Shown here: piece after piece, positions 26,406 to 36,060 of the stretch | Layout: the number at the start of each line of letters is the position of its first letter | Position numbering within the stretch: the first letter of the stretch is position 1 | Assembly: GCA_965216135.1 (NCBI GenBank) | Contig: CBDCFL010000023.1 | Location: 434,001 to 498,000 of the forward strand | Length of the DNA stretch: 64,000 nucleotides | Source of the DNA: CBDCFL01 sp965216135 | GTDB taxonomy: Bacteria; Pseudomonadota; Alphaproteobacteria; Rhodobacterales; Rhodobacteraceae | Reading direction: 5' to 3' | Position numbers and translations under genes: made by a program | Notes under the pieces: model-generated | What the model was told of the DNA's origin: nothing | What the model saw: only the letters and a program-made list of their open reading frames with translations | Databases searched by the model: none

Positions 26406-27852
26406 CAGCCCGTTGACGAAGTCGGCACTGGACGCAAGCGGCCTGGTCTGATTCTTTGATGTTCTGATTTGACCGGAGGATTCGCCGATGGCGATGGGAC
26501 AGCAGAAGGATCGTCAGGGGGACTTGATGGTGGGCTGGGCGGAGATGCCGCGCTCGCCGGGTCATGTGTTTTACGACCGCCTGCAGTCGGTGCTGATCGA
26601 GGGCGGCTTCGACGCCTTTGCCGAGGCGAGCTGCCGACCCTATTACGCGGCCAGGATGGGCGCGCCCTCGGTGCCGCCCGGGCGCTATTTCCGCATGCAC
26701 CTGGTGGGCTACTTCGAGGGCATCGACTCAGAGCGCGGTCTGGAGTGGCGTTGCTCGGATTCCCTGTCGCTTCGGGAGTTCCTGCGGCTTGAGAACCGGG
26801 AGCGGGTGCCGGACCATTCCTGGCTGTCACGGACCCGCACGCGCCTGCCTCATGAAGTTCACACGGCGATCTTCGATGATTGCCGAAGCAGGTCTGGTCA
26901 AGGGCGATCGTATCGGGGTGGATGCCTCGACCATGGAGGCCAACGCGGCGCTGCGCAACATCGTGCGAAGGGACACGGGCGAGGGTTACCGGGGGATGCT
27001 GGAGCGCTTGGCCCAGGAGAGCGGTATCGAGACGCCCACGGCCGAGGACCTGGCGCGTCTGGACCGCAAGCGCAAGGGCAAGAAGCTCTCGAACCAGGAC
27101 TGGGTTTCCAGGAGCGACCCCGAGGCCAAGATCGCCAAGATGAAGGACGGCACGACCCATCTGGCCTACAAGCCTGAGCACGCGGTGGATCTGGACACCG
27201 GCGCGGTGGTGGCGGCCGAGTTGCACCCCGCCGACGAGGGCGACACGACGACGCTTCCCAAGACGCTGGCGGCGGCCCAGGAGAACCTTGCCAGCGTTGA
27301 CGCGGTGCCGACGGCTGAGGACCCGGCCGAATGTGTGACCGACAAAGGCTATCACTCACGGGCGGTCTTGAAGGCCTTGGACAACGGCCCGTGGAAGACG
27401 CGGATCGCCGAGCCCAAGGCGAAGGGCTTCGCGCGCTGGCGCGGCGACGAGGCGGCGCGGCGGGCGGTCACCAACAACCGGACCCGGCTGTTATCGGGGG
27501 TGGCCAAAGAAGCCTTCAAGCTGCGCGCCGAGATCGTCGAGCGCTCCTTCGCCCACAACCTCGATCGCGGCGGCATGCGCCGGACCTGGCTTCGGGGCCG
27601 CGAGAACGTGCACAAGCGATACCTGCTTCACGTCGCCGGCCACAACCTCTCGTTGCTGATGCGCCAACTCATCGGCGCCGGCACCCCGCGCGAGGCCGTG
27701 GCGGGCGGATATGGCGGTATTTTCGTGCTGCTCACGCCCACCGGGGCCATGCTGGTCGCACTGGGGGTCTCGCAAAGCGGCCAGACGGTTTTCGCCGCCG
27801 CATTCCTCATCTGGGAGTGAGAGCCGGAAAAAGCCACTTAATCAACGGGCTG
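26406..27852 (+). mobile_element. IS1182-like element, 1447 bp, inside istB
   Basis: The terminal inverted repeats are CAGCCCGTTGA (left) and TCAACGGGCTG (right). A 4-bp duplication CTAA flanks it (26402-26405 and 27853-27856). Removal of the element and one CTAA restores istB. Confidence 0.92.
26488..27820 (+). pseudogene. IS1182-type transposase, frameshifted
   Basis: The N-terminal part (MVGWAEMPRSPGHVFYDRL, FRMHLVGYFEGIDSERGL, HSWLSRTRTRL) runs from 26488. The catalytic part (LVKGDRIGVDASTMEANAALR, ECVTDKGYHS, VERSFAHNLDRGGMRRTWLRG) is in another frame and ends at 27820. The break lies near 26876, where AIF is followed by IAEAGL; the family usually has a few more residues there, so a small deletion of non-triplet length is likely. 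It is probably inactive. Confidence 0.82.
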
Positions 27853-27883
27853 CTAAGGCCAGCCAATTGATCAATGAGGGCAT

Positions 27884-28964
27884 TCATGCTGTCATCTCTC
27901 GGCGGGCGCACAATGTCTCATATCGTTTGCAGTTGGCCTCCGGGCGCATCGTCAGCATGGGATAGTCATAGCTTTGTGCCAGTGGGGGGATGATCGGTTC
28001 GACCAACTGATTGATCAAGTTGATGACGGCAGGCAAGCGTAGGGTGGTTTGCGCGACAGCCAGATCACAGGCCGTTTCCACAACGTCAATCCCGTGGTCT
28101 TGCGCCAGCATAAGAAGGTCTACAAACTCCCGATCTCCACCTTTGCCCTTCATGTAATGCACCCTGATCTGGTGCATGGCATCTGGCAGGTGCCAATCCA
28201 CAAAGGGCGCGCCATCACGCAGGGCTCCGGGCTTGCGTACCAGCAAAGGGACATAATGCCAGGGCTCAAAGTAACTGATATTACGGGTAAAGTGACGTTT
28301 GTGCTCGGCGATCACATCTTGACCTGCAACCACTTTGACGCAACCGGCATAGGCCCGCAACGAGACATGGTTTCCAGCAAAACAGGCCGGAACGCTGTAG
28401 CGGTTGCTGTCATATTGAACCAGGCAAGTAGAGCGCACCCGAACGGCCTTCTCAACATAGCCATCAAAAGGGCGGCCGAGAGGGCGCAGTTCAGCCTGTT
28501 CTGCAGCAAAGACAGCATCAACTGTCTGATCCTGTCGCTCTGGATGGGGGCGTGATCCAAGGGCATCACATTGCAGATACAGCCAGGCATTCAGGCCCTC
28601 CAAATCATCAAAAGCCAGTTTGGGCGTGAACAGCCGACTGCGCAAAAACTGCACCTGGTTTTCGACCTGACCCTTTTCCCAGCCCGACGCGGGCGTGCAG
28701 GCCACCGGTTCCATGACATAGTGGTTCATCAAGGCCAGAAAGCGTGGGTGAAAGATCCGGTCTTTCGAGCGCGATACATAGGTCACCATTGTCTTGGGAT
28801 TATCGATGATCACACGGCGCGGAACCCCGCCATAAAAGGTCAACGCTCTCACGAAAGCGTCAAGCACCATCTCTTGAGGTTCCCCGGGGTAGGCCACAAC
28901 AAAGGGCTTGCGGCTGTGGCACAGACGGAAGTGGGCAATCTTCACCTTCTGGGCAATTCCGCCC
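27884..28964 (-). pseudogene. istA: istA of IS21 element 2, N-terminus missing
   Basis: The C-terminal 350 or so residues of an IS21 transposase: VVAYPGEPQEMVLDAF, FYGGVPRRVIIDNPKTMV (second Asp), GWEKGQVENQVQFLR (Glu) and the C-terminal YSVPACFAGNHVSLRAY domain. The helix-turn-helix and first catalytic Asp region are replaced at about 28966 by IS630 sequence. The stop overlaps the istB start. Confidence 0.88.
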
Positions 28965-28966
28965 AA

Positions 28967-29412
28967 GGGCGCGCCGACAGACGCCGAAAGCCCAGGCTTG
29001 CCAATTGTTTGCCAACAGTTCGCTCATGCATGGTGACGCCGAAGCGCTCTTCGATCTTGCGTTTCAGATCAATGCGCCGCCAGCGCACAACCCCATCGGT
29101 TTCGGGGTCGGGACCCGCCCGAACCATTTCCGCCAACTCCTCCTTCTGTGCCGCGCTCAGCAGACAGGGTGGATCCGGCGGGCGACGGTTGAACAGGCCC
29201 GACACGCCCTCCGCATTGTAACGGTGGGCCCAATCCCGCAGCGTCTGCCGATCCATGCCGCAGTTTTCTGCCGCCGTCTTGCGGTCAACCCCATCCAGAA
29301 CCAGGGCAATCGCCAACATCCGTCGCGCCGCTTTCCCATCCCGGCACCGCGCCGCTTCCTGGCGAAGCTCGCCTGCGGACTTGTCTTTGCGCGTAATCCT
29401 TACTGCCATCAA
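28967..29412 (-). pseudogene. IS630 type B transposase, N-terminal fragment
   Basis: The first about 147 residues (MAVRITRKDKSAGELRQEAA, CGMDRQTLRDWAHRYNAEGV, VVRWRRIDLKRKIEERFGV) match the N-terminal frame of the complete copy at 51840-52921. The reading frame then runs into IS21 sequence. The catalytic domain is absent. Confidence 0.9.
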
Positions 29413-29494
29413 AGCCTCCCTTGCCTTGATGCCACTGAATCAGATCACGCCGCTCGTGGGAATCCCCTTGAGTCAAATCTGGGGGCCGTTGGTA
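28967..29494 (-). mobile_element. IS630-family element type B, partial copy
   Basis: The right part of the element found complete at 51829. Identity with that copy begins at GGCGCGCCGACAGACG and runs to the end CCGTTGGTA, followed by TAA (29495-29497). The left half is missing at the junction with the IS21 element 2 istA gene. Its intact end is 17 bp from the 3' end of tRNA-Lys. Confidence 0.9.
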
Positions 29495-29511
29495 TAAGTT
29501 GTTGAAATCAG

Positions 29512-29587
29512 TGGTGAGCCGTGCAGGGATCGAACCTGCGACCCACTGATTAAAAGTCAGTTGCTCTACCAACTGAGCTAACGGCCC
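29512..29587 (-). tRNA. tRNA-Lys (anticodon TTT)
   Basis: On the minus strand the 76-nt sequence begins GGGCCGTTAGCTCAGTTGG and ends in an encoded CCA. The D-arm, the anticodon arm ACTGACTTTTAATCAGT with anticodon TTT, the T-arm GGTTCGATCC and a seven-pair acceptor stem are all present. It lies 98 bp upstream of the divergent dapF start, next to the IS630 type B fragment. Confidence 0.97.
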
Positions 29588-29685
29588 ACTCGAAGGGTCT
29601 AGCTAATGGCGAGCCTATTTCTGGTCAAGCAAAAACATAAATGGCTTCCTTCAAAAGCGCGGGCAAACCGTCTATATGCCGGGCG

Positions 29686-30519
29686 ATGAATCGGCAAACT
29701 CAGATCAAACCCTTAGCGTTCATGAAGATGCACGGGCTCGGCAATGACTTTGTCGTGCTTGACAGCCGTGGCCGTGCCCCGCTGACGACGCCCAAACTGG
29801 CGCTGGCCCTGGCAGACAGGCATCGCGGCGTGGGGTTTGACCAGCTGGCGGAGATATTGAGCGCGCCCGACGGCATCCGCCTGGAGTTCTGGAATGCCGA
29901 CGGCAGTCGCGCCGGGGCCTGCGGCAACGCCACCCGATGCGTGGCCGACTATGTGATGCACGACGCGGGAGCCTCGGATATCAAAATCGCGACCGATCGC
30001 GGCGAACTGAGCGCGGTGCGCGACGCCAACGACCTAGTGGTGGTCAATATGGGCCGTCCGCAATTGCGCTGGCAGGATATTCCGCTTGCCCAGGCGGTCG
30101 ATCCGCTGATGCTTCCAATTGACGGCGCCCCGGTGGCGGTGGGCATGGGCAACCCGCATTGCGTGTTTTTTGTCGATGACGCGGATCGCACGGATCCCGC
30201 CGATTGCGGGCCACAGATCGAGCATCACCGGCTTTATCCCAAAGGCACAAACGTCGAATTCGCCACGCTTCGCGGTGACGGCACAATTCGTATGCGCGTC
30301 TGGGAGCGCGGTACCGGCGTCACGCTGGCATGTGGATCGGGGGCTTGTGCGACCGCCGTGGCGGCGCAATTGCGCGGTCTCACCAGCGGGCCGGTTGAGA
30401 TGGAACTCGACGGCGGCAGGATGACAATCGACTGGCGCGATGACGGTGTCTGGATGACCGGACCGACGACACATGTGTTTTCCGGAACACTCAGCCCCGA
30501 CTTTCTGGCTTCGGTCTGA
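29686..30519 (+). CDS. dapF: Diaminopimelate epimerase
   Basis: DapF converts LL- to meso-diaminopimelate for lysine and peptidoglycan. It is 277 aa from the ATG at 29686; an upstream ATG at 29641 is less likely. The two catalytic cysteines are seen in GACGNATRCVADY and TLACGSGACATAV. MKMHGLGNDFVVLD near the N-terminus and GMGNPHCVFFVDD are typical. The stop is immediately followed by the mtaB ATG. dapD and dapE lie further on in the same window. Confidence 0.96.
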   Translation: MNRQTQIKPLAFMKMHGLGNDFVVLDSRGRAPLTTPKLALALADRHRGVGFDQLAEILSAPDGIRLEFWNADGSRAGACGNATRCVADYVMHDAGASDIKIATDRGELSAVRDANDLVVVNMGRPQLRWQDIPLAQAVDPLMLPIDGAPVAVGMGNPHCVFFVDDADRTDPADCGPQIEHHRLYPKGTNVEFATLRGDGTIRMRVWERGTGVTLACGSGACATAVAAQLRGLTSGPVEMELDGGRMTIDWRDDGVWMTGPTTHVFSGTLSPDFLASV

Positions 30520-31782
30520 ATGGCAGCGCATCCACCCATTTTTTCAACGCTCGGCTGCCGCCTGAACGCTTATGAGACCGCCGCGATGGAGGCGCTCGCA
30601 AATAAAGCCGGTGTTACCGATGCGATTGTGGTCAACACCTGCGCGGTGACGGCCGAGGCGGTGCGCAAGGGCAAGCAGGAAATCCGCAAACTGCGGCGCG
30701 CCCATCCGGGCAAACGGTTGGTGGTGACCGGATGTGCGGCGCAAGTTGAACCGCAGACCTATGCCAAGATGGCCGAGGTTGATCTGGTTCTTGGCAACAG
30801 CCGTAAACTTGATCCCCGGGCCTGGAGCGATCTGGCGCGAGGGGTGATCGCCGATAGCGAAAAGGTGCTGGTCGATGACATCATGGCAGTCCGCGAAACC
30901 GCCCATCACCTGATCGACGGCTTCGGGACCCGCGCGCGCGCCTATGTGCAGGTGCAGAACGGCTGCGATCACCGCTGCACGTTTTGCATCATACCCTTTG
31001 GGCGCGGCAATTCGCGCTCGGTTCCTGCCGGTGTGGTCGTGGATCAGATCAAACGCCTGGTCGATAGGGGCTACCGGGAGGTTGTGCTGACCGGCGTTGA
31101 TTTGACAAGCTGGGGCGCTGATCTGCCAGCAGGTCAAAGGCTTGGCGATCTCGTGCTGCGCATTTTGAAACTGGTACCCGACTTGCCAAGGCTCAGAATT
31201 TCGTCAATCGATTCCATCGAAGTTGATCCCAAACTGATGCAGGCGATTGCAACCGAACCGCGATTGATGCCGCATCTGCATCTCTCTCTGCAATCAGGCG
31301 ATGGGATGATACTGAAACGGATGAAACGGCGTCATTCGCGCGCGGACGCAATTGCGTTTTGCCAGACCGCGCGAGAGCTGCGCCCGGATATGACATTTGG
31401 GGCCGACATTATCGCCGGATTTCCAACTGAGACTGAGGACATGTTTGCCAATTCGCTGAGCCTTGTGGAAGAATGCGGTCTGACCTGGCTGCATGTGTTC
31501 CCCTATTCGCCGCGCAACGCCACGCCCGCGGCGCGTATGCCCCAGGTTGCGCGCGCCAGCGTCAAGGATCGGGCGATGCGCCTTCGTGCTGTTGGCGAAA
31601 GTCAGGTCAGAAAACATCTGCACGCCCAGATCGGACGCTACCACCGGGTGTTGATTGAAGACCCGCATATGGGCCGAAGCGAGCATTTTGCACCTGTGCA
31701 TTTCTCTGCCCCGCAACCGGTTGGCCGCATTGTCGCTGCCCGGGCCACCAGAGCGACCGACACAAATCTTTGCATTTCATAA
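30520..31782 (+). CDS. mtaB: tRNA t6A37 methylthiotransferase MtaB
   Basis: This radical-SAM enzyme adds a methylthio group to t6A at position 37 of tRNAs, giving ms2t6A. It is 420 aa. The N-terminal UPF0004 domain has its three cysteines (STLGCRLN, NTCAVTAEA, VTGCAAQ). The radical-SAM motif is NGCDHRCTFCIIPFGRG. SSIDSIEVD and the C-terminal TRAM-like region follow. It starts directly after dapF and is probably co-transcribed with it. Confidence 0.95.
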   Translation: MAAHPPIFSTLGCRLNAYETAAMEALANKAGVTDAIVVNTCAVTAEAVRKGKQEIRKLRRAHPGKRLVVTGCAAQVEPQTYAKMAEVDLVLGNSRKLDPRAWSDLARGVIADSEKVLVDDIMAVRETAHHLIDGFGTRARAYVQVQNGCDHRCTFCIIPFGRGNSRSVPAGVVVDQIKRLVDRGYREVVLTGVDLTSWGADLPAGQRLGDLVLRILKLVPDLPRLRISSIDSIEVDPKLMQAIATEPRLMPHLHLSLQSGDGMILKRMKRRHSRADAIAFCQTARELRPDMTFGADIIAGFPTETEDMFANSLSLVEECGLTWLHVFPYSPRNATPAARMPQVARASVKDRAMRLRAVGESQVRKHLHAQIGRYHRVLIEDPHMGRSEHFAPVHFSAPQPVGRIVAARATRATDTNLCIS

Positions 31783-31785
31783 GCC

Positions 31786-32535
31786 ATGAACGTGGGCTTG
31801 CCAGAACGTGTTTATGCCGTCGGTGACATTCACGGTCATCTCGACAAACTGAAAGCTGTCCACGAGTTAATTGTGGCCGATCAGGCCAGCCATGGGCGCG
31901 CTCCGATCGTGCATATCGGCGATTACGGCGATCGTGGCCCCGACACCAAAGGCGTAATTCAATACCTGATTGACGGGCTGGCGCAGGGCGAGGATTGGGT
32001 TTGCCTGAAGGGCAATCACGACCGCATGATGGTGATGTATCTGCAGGCCGAACCGGGCCGCGATCATCGGCTGAAAGCGGAATTCCAGTGGCTGCATCCC
32101 AGGCTTGGCGGCTGGGAGACGTTGCGCAGTTATGGCGTTGACATGCACCTGACGGGTGCCGAGCTGCATGCCGCCGCAGGCGCGGCAGTTCCGGCCGAGA
32201 ATATTGCGTTTTTGCGAGGATTAGAGCCGTTTTATGTGGCCAGCGACGTCCTGCTTGTGCATGCCGGAATTCGCCCGGGCGTACCGCTGGGCGAGCAAAC
32301 CGAAGATGATCTGATCTGGATACGCGACGAGTTCCACTACAGCCGGGCCGATCACGGGCATTTGGTCATCCACGGGCACACGCCGGTGCCCTCGGTGATC
32401 CACTATGGCAACCGCGTGAACATCGACACGGGTGCCGCTTATGGCGGTCCGCTGTCGGCAGTCGTCGTTGATAACGGCCAAATCTGGCAGATCACCGCCA
32501 AGGGCCGCAAGCCGGTTTCACCGCCGATGCGGTAA
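31786..32535 (+). CDS. Calcineurin-like metallophosphoesterase
   Basis: This 249-aa phosphatase resembles bacterial serine/threonine protein phosphatases and ApaH-like enzymes. The metal-binding motifs GDIHGH, GDYGDRG, KGNHDRM and VIHGHTP are complete, so it should be active. It begins 3 bp after mtaB. The substrate (phosphoprotein or small phosphoester) cannot be told from sequence. Confidence 0.9.
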   Translation: MNVGLPERVYAVGDIHGHLDKLKAVHELIVADQASHGRAPIVHIGDYGDRGPDTKGVIQYLIDGLAQGEDWVCLKGNHDRMMVMYLQAEPGRDHRLKAEFQWLHPRLGGWETLRSYGVDMHLTGAELHAAAGAAVPAENIAFLRGLEPFYVASDVLLVHAGIRPGVPLGEQTEDDLIWIRDEFHYSRADHGHLVIHGHTPVPSVIHYGNRVNIDTGAAYGGPLSAVVVDNGQIWQITAKGRKPVSPPMR

Positions 32536-32600
32536 CCAGAGCGCATATACCTGCGCGCCGCGCCCAATTTTGGCCGCATTGCGTGAATATTCTGTCGCGC

Positions 32601-32894
32601 ATGCGCCACAAAAATACCTTTCACAAGATCGCTGCGGTCGATGTGTCAGGCGAATGGCAAATCCGGCGGGATGTCAGAACCCCCGCCTCAGCGCTGCCAA
32701 CAACGCCTGTCTATGATCTTTCAGACGTTCCCATCCGGACATTGCTCGGACCGGCATCGCGATTGACGCCGTCACTAGAGGCTCCGGAAAAAGCCACGGA
32801 AACCATCACCGCCCCCAAAGGTCTGCTCGCCGCACTCGCGGGCAAGAAGGCGCGGCCGGATCCATATGGCTATCGTCTCGACAGGCGATATTAG
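32601..32894 (+). CDS. Hypothetical protein
   Basis: This 97-aa ORF begins MRHKNTFHKIAAVDVSGEWQ and ends PDPYGYRLDRRY. A GTG at 32583 gives a slightly longer version. It is Pro/Thr-rich in the middle with no transmembrane segment. It lies 65 bp after the phosphatase and is convergent with mipZ. No family is recognised; it is accepted because it fills the gap in the right direction with plausible codon use. Confidence 0.5.
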   Translation: MRHKNTFHKIAAVDVSGEWQIRRDVRTPASALPTTPVYDLSDVPIRTLLGPASRLTPSLEAPEKATETITAPKGLLAALAGKKARPDPYGYRLDRRY

Positions 32895-32930
32895 AGACTT
32901 CTCAAAAAGTTTCCGACCCGCCATTGCCTC

Positions 32931-33743
32931 CTAGAAGTCGACGGTGACACCCGGCAATTTCAACGCTTTGACCAGTTCGCGCAATTCCTGACGCGCGGCG
33001 ACGTTGGAGATGTTCATTTGCCCGATGACCCCGACATCGCGCAGATCCAACAGCGTCAGGCCGCGCTGAAATAATTCCTTGAAGATAACCCGCTCGCCAA
33101 ATCCTTCGGCAATCCTGAAGCCGATGCGCTCGGCAAGTTCGCCCAGCACTTCGCCAATTTTCTGTTTGTTGTGCATTTGCTGCGGGGCGGTGCGGTTGCG
33201 CACGACGATCCAGTCAACCGGGCTTAGCCCTGCCTGCGTGCGAAGTTGCCGCGCATTCCACACCATTTCGGAATAAATCGAGGGGCCAAGAACGTGATTG
33301 GTTTCGGGATCGGTCCGCGCCAGCAGGTCGAAATCGACATAGCTGTCGTTGAGCGGCGTCACTAGTGTATCGGCCAGTGAATGGGCGACCTGGCTCATCC
33401 GCGTATGCGAGCCGGGGCAATCTATCAGAATATAGTCGCAGGCGCGCTCCATCTGAGAAATCGCCACTGATAAGCGCTGATCATGGATGTTTTCGCCTGC
33501 AGACAGGCTGGCCTGATCGATGGTCGGCAGTGGGTAGACATCCGGCGTCGGCAGGCTGATGCCGACCCGGTGGCAAAAACTCAATCGGTTTTCCACATAA
33601 CGCGCAAGCGTACGCTGTCGCAGATCCAGATCCAGCGCGCCAACTTTATGTCCCATGCGCGCCAGCGCGGTTGCCACATGCATGGCGACGGTTGATTTGC
33701 CTGCGCCGCCCTTTTCGTTCCCTACCACAACGATATGTGCCAT
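32931..33743 (-). CDS. mipZ: Division-plane positioning ATPase MipZ
   Basis: MipZ is a ParA/MinD-like ATPase that forms gradients from the poles and keeps FtsZ at mid-cell in alphaproteobacteria lacking Min. It is 270 aa from the ATG at 33743. The deviant Walker A GNEKGGAGKSTVAMHVA is directly at the N-terminus, with DLDLRQRTLARY and IDCPGSHTRM (Walker B) following. WNARQLRTQAGLSPVDWIVVRNR and ERVIFKELFQRGLTLLDL are MipZ-specific. It marks the genome as alphaproteobacterial. Confidence 0.94.
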   Translation of the reverse strand: MAHIVVVGNEKGGAGKSTVAMHVATALARMGHKVGALDLDLRQRTLARYVENRLSFCHRVGISLPTPDVYPLPTIDQASLSAGENIHDQRLSVAISQMERACDYILIDCPGSHTRMSQVAHSLADTLVTPLNDSYVDFDLLARTDPETNHVLGPSIYSEMVWNARQLRTQAGLSPVDWIVVRNRTAPQQMHNKQKIGEVLGELAERIGFRIAEGFGERVIFKELFQRGLTLLDLRDVGVIGQMNISNVAARQELRELVKALKLPGVTVDF

Positions 33744-33871
33744 GGATGCTCGCCCCTGTTGATGCCCGATTGTGCAGGCCACTAATTGGTCTGATTACGA
33801 TTCATATAGATTGCCCGCTCCGGTATAAAAAGCACGATGTGCCGCAAATACCGATGATAATCGCCAATTTA

Positions 33872-35054
33872 TACCACCGAGCGGAATGCCTGACTCACGT
33901 TGGGGATTCCCAAGCGGTCCGATCTCTGACTCAATGTGGTGAACCAATGAGGTTCGCCATGGCAGCGCCTATCGACTTACGGAACGATTTTGACAGCGTC
34001 TCACTGCGGCGCCTCGCGAAGAGGACCAGGGACGCGACCCAGAGCCGTCGTCTGCTGGCGTTGGCCGAGGTCTACGATGGTGGCAGCAGGACGGATGCGT
34101 CGCGGATCGGCGGCGTCGGTCTGCAGATCATTCGCGACTGGGTGCTGCGCTTCAACGCCCGCGGACCGGACGGGCTGGTCGATGGGAAGTCACCGGGCGC
34201 TTTCCCCTCGAAGCTCAACGCCGATCACCGCCGCGCACTGGCGGAGGCTTGTTGAGGCCGGCCCGGTCCGGGCGGTGGACGGCGTCGTGCGCTGGCGGCG
34301 CAAGCTTACCTGGCGCGGTGGCTCTTGGAGACGTTCGCCATCTCGCTCGACGACGCCTTTCGGGACCACGGTCGGGCGCGAGTTGAAGGCGCTCGGCTTC
34401 GCCAAGACCTCGGCGCGGCCGCGCCACTACGCGCAAAACGAGCTGGCCGTCGAGGCTTTTAAAAAAAACTTCCCCGCCGAACTGGCGAAGATCCGGGCGA
34501 GGCTCCCGAAAGGCGTCGAGATAGAGCTGTGGTGGCAAGATGAAGCCCGCATCGGCCAGAAGAATAAGCTCACACGCCGATGGGCCAGACGTGGCACGCG
34601 CCCGCGGGCGCCCCGCGACCAGCGCACCGAATGGGCCTATATCTTCGGCGCGATCTGTCCCGCGAAGGGGAAAGGCGCCGGGCTGGTCATGCCCTGGTGC
34701 GACACCGACGCCATGGCGGCGCACCTCATCGAGATCAGTGCCGCCGTCGATCCCGGCGCCCATGCGGTGCTGATCGTCGATCAGGCCGGTTGGCACTTGA
34801 CGCCCAAGCTGGCGATCCCCGACAACATCACCGTCCTGGCGCTGCCGCCACGATCGCCCGAGTTCCGAACCCGGTGGAGAATGTCTGGCAATTCATGCGC
34901 GACAACTGGTTGTCGAACCGGATCTTCAAATCCTACGAAGACATCGTCGCGCTGTGCTGCCAAGCCTGGAACAACCTCATCGACCAACCATGGAAGATCA
35001 TGTCCCTCGGCATGCGCAAATGGGCGCATGGGTTCTGATCAATGACCGTTGGTA
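33872..35054 (+). mobile_element. IS630-family element type C, degenerate, 1183 bp
   Basis: The ends are TACCACCGAGCGG (left) and CCGTTGGTA (right), flanked on both sides by TTA (33869-33871 and 35055-35057). Its transposase is related to but distinct from types A and B, and is broken. It lies between mipZ and the LOG-family gene without disrupting either. Confidence 0.88.
33959..35038 (+). pseudogene. IS630 type C transposase, several frameshifts
   Basis: N-terminal frame: LRNDFDSVSLRRLAKRTRDA to DHRRALAEAC, ending near 34255. A second frame carries VDGVVRWRRK, then AFKKNFPAEL, EIELWWQDEARIGQKN and VLIVDQAGWHLTP. The Glu block ENVWQFMRDNWLSNRIF is in a third frame after about 34863, where two extra bases follow SPE. 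At least three frame breaks make it inactive. Confidence 0.88.
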
Positions 35055-35139
35055 TTAGAGCCTGTCTGGAAAGATGTCGGCGTGCAGGACGCGCAATCAA
35101 GTTCGCTCAACCAGCGCACCGCGCGCGCTGATGGAAAAC

Positions 35140-35973
35140 TCAATCGGCGTCGTCGCCTTCAGCCGTCCAGTTTTCTATCACCTCCACTGCTTCCCGAGCC
35201 GTTTCGACGTATCTGAACAGACCAAGATCGGTGCCCGAGATTGTTCCCGCGTCCGCCAAAGCCTGCCAATTCACCACGCCATCCCAAAACTCGCGCCCAA
35301 AGAGCAGGATCGGCACGCGTTCCATCCGCCCGGTCTGGATTAGCGTCAGGCTTTCAAACAGCTCATCCAGCGTGCCAAATCCGCCGGGGAATACCGCCAC
35401 CGCCCTGGCTCGCATCAGAAAATGCATTTTGCGAATGGCGAAGTAGTGGAAGTTAAAGCAAAGCTCCGGCGTCACGTAGGTGTTCGGGGCCTGTTCACGT
35501 GGCAACACGATATTCAGCCCGATTGACACTCCGCCTGCGTCTGCCGCGCCGCGGTTGCCTGCTTCCATCACACCGGGACCGCCGCCAGTGACAATGACAT
35601 TGTCCTTGTGTCCGTTCTGCATCGATTTGAGCGTCATCAAGCGCGCAAACGTACGCGCCTCGTCATAGTAACGCGACAGGCTGGCCAGACTTCCGCCGCT
35701 TTCCGTATTCGCGCTCTCCGGGTCGCGAATGCGCGCGCCGCCAAACAACACAACTGTCGACTCGATCCCGTATTCTTCCATCAGCATTTCCGGCTTCAGC
35801 AGCTCCAGCTGCAGCCGCACCGGCCTAAGCTCATCGCGGCACAGAAATTCAGGATCGTCAAAAGCCAGCCTATAGGCGACCGCGCGGGTCTGCCTGGTGT
35901 CGGGGGATTTGTGGCTGGCCTCGCGGTCCTGGTGGCTGTCCCGAAATGGATGGGCACGATCCTCGTCTTTCAT
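35140..35973 (-). CDS. TIGR00730 / LOG-family protein
   Basis: This 277-aa Rossmann-fold protein is of the LOG type. The family includes cytokinin riboside 5'-monophosphate phosphoribohydrolases and nucleotide-cleaving enzymes such as PpnN. Core motifs are VIVTGGGPGVMEAGNRGA, MRARAVAVFPGGFGTLDELFE (the PGGxGTxxE motif) and RMERVPILLFGREFWDG. The long N-terminal extension (about 70 residues) fits larger members of the family. Possible role: nucleotide salvage or stress; no more can be said from the neighbours. Confidence 0.88.
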   Translation of the reverse strand: MKDEDRAHPFRDSHQDREASHKSPDTRQTRAVAYRLAFDDPEFLCRDELRPVRLQLELLKPEMLMEEYGIESTVVLFGGARIRDPESANTESGGSLASLSRYYDEARTFARLMTLKSMQNGHKDNVIVTGGGPGVMEAGNRGAADAGGVSIGLNIVLPREQAPNTYVTPELCFNFHYFAIRKMHFLMRARAVAVFPGGFGTLDELFESLTLIQTGRMERVPILLFGREFWDGVVNWQALADAGTISGTDLGLFRYVETAREAVEVIENWTAEGDDAD

Positions 35974-36060
35974 CTCACTCGCTCCTGATTGCGCGTCTTG
36001 GTATCAATGATTATAGCCAGCTCGGAACTGATGCCACATGCCAATTCGGAGACGCCGCCC

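Larger units (their letters stand above)
25705..27887 (-). pseudogene. istB: istB of IS21 element 2, interrupted by the IS1182-like element
   Basis: IstB helper ATPase with Walker A GGTGTGKTH and Walker B VIIDELGY. The first eleven codons (MNALIDQLAGL, start 27887 overlapping the istA stop) lie beyond the insertion; the rest resumes RLHGMAACAHDLL at 26401. Removing 1447 bp plus a 4-bp duplication gives a continuous 243-aa IstB, so the break is due to that insertion only. Confidence 0.9.
25577..28966 (-). mobile_element. IS21-family element 2, split by IS1182-like copy and truncated
   Basis: The left end starts TGTCAATGAGCG, with two copies of an AAAAGTGACCC terminal repeat between 25592 and 25626. 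istB is interrupted by the IS1182-like insertion at 26406. The istA 5' part and the right end are missing; the sequence switches to the IS630 type B fragment at about 28967. Without istA's N-terminus and right end it cannot move by itself. Confidence 0.82.
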
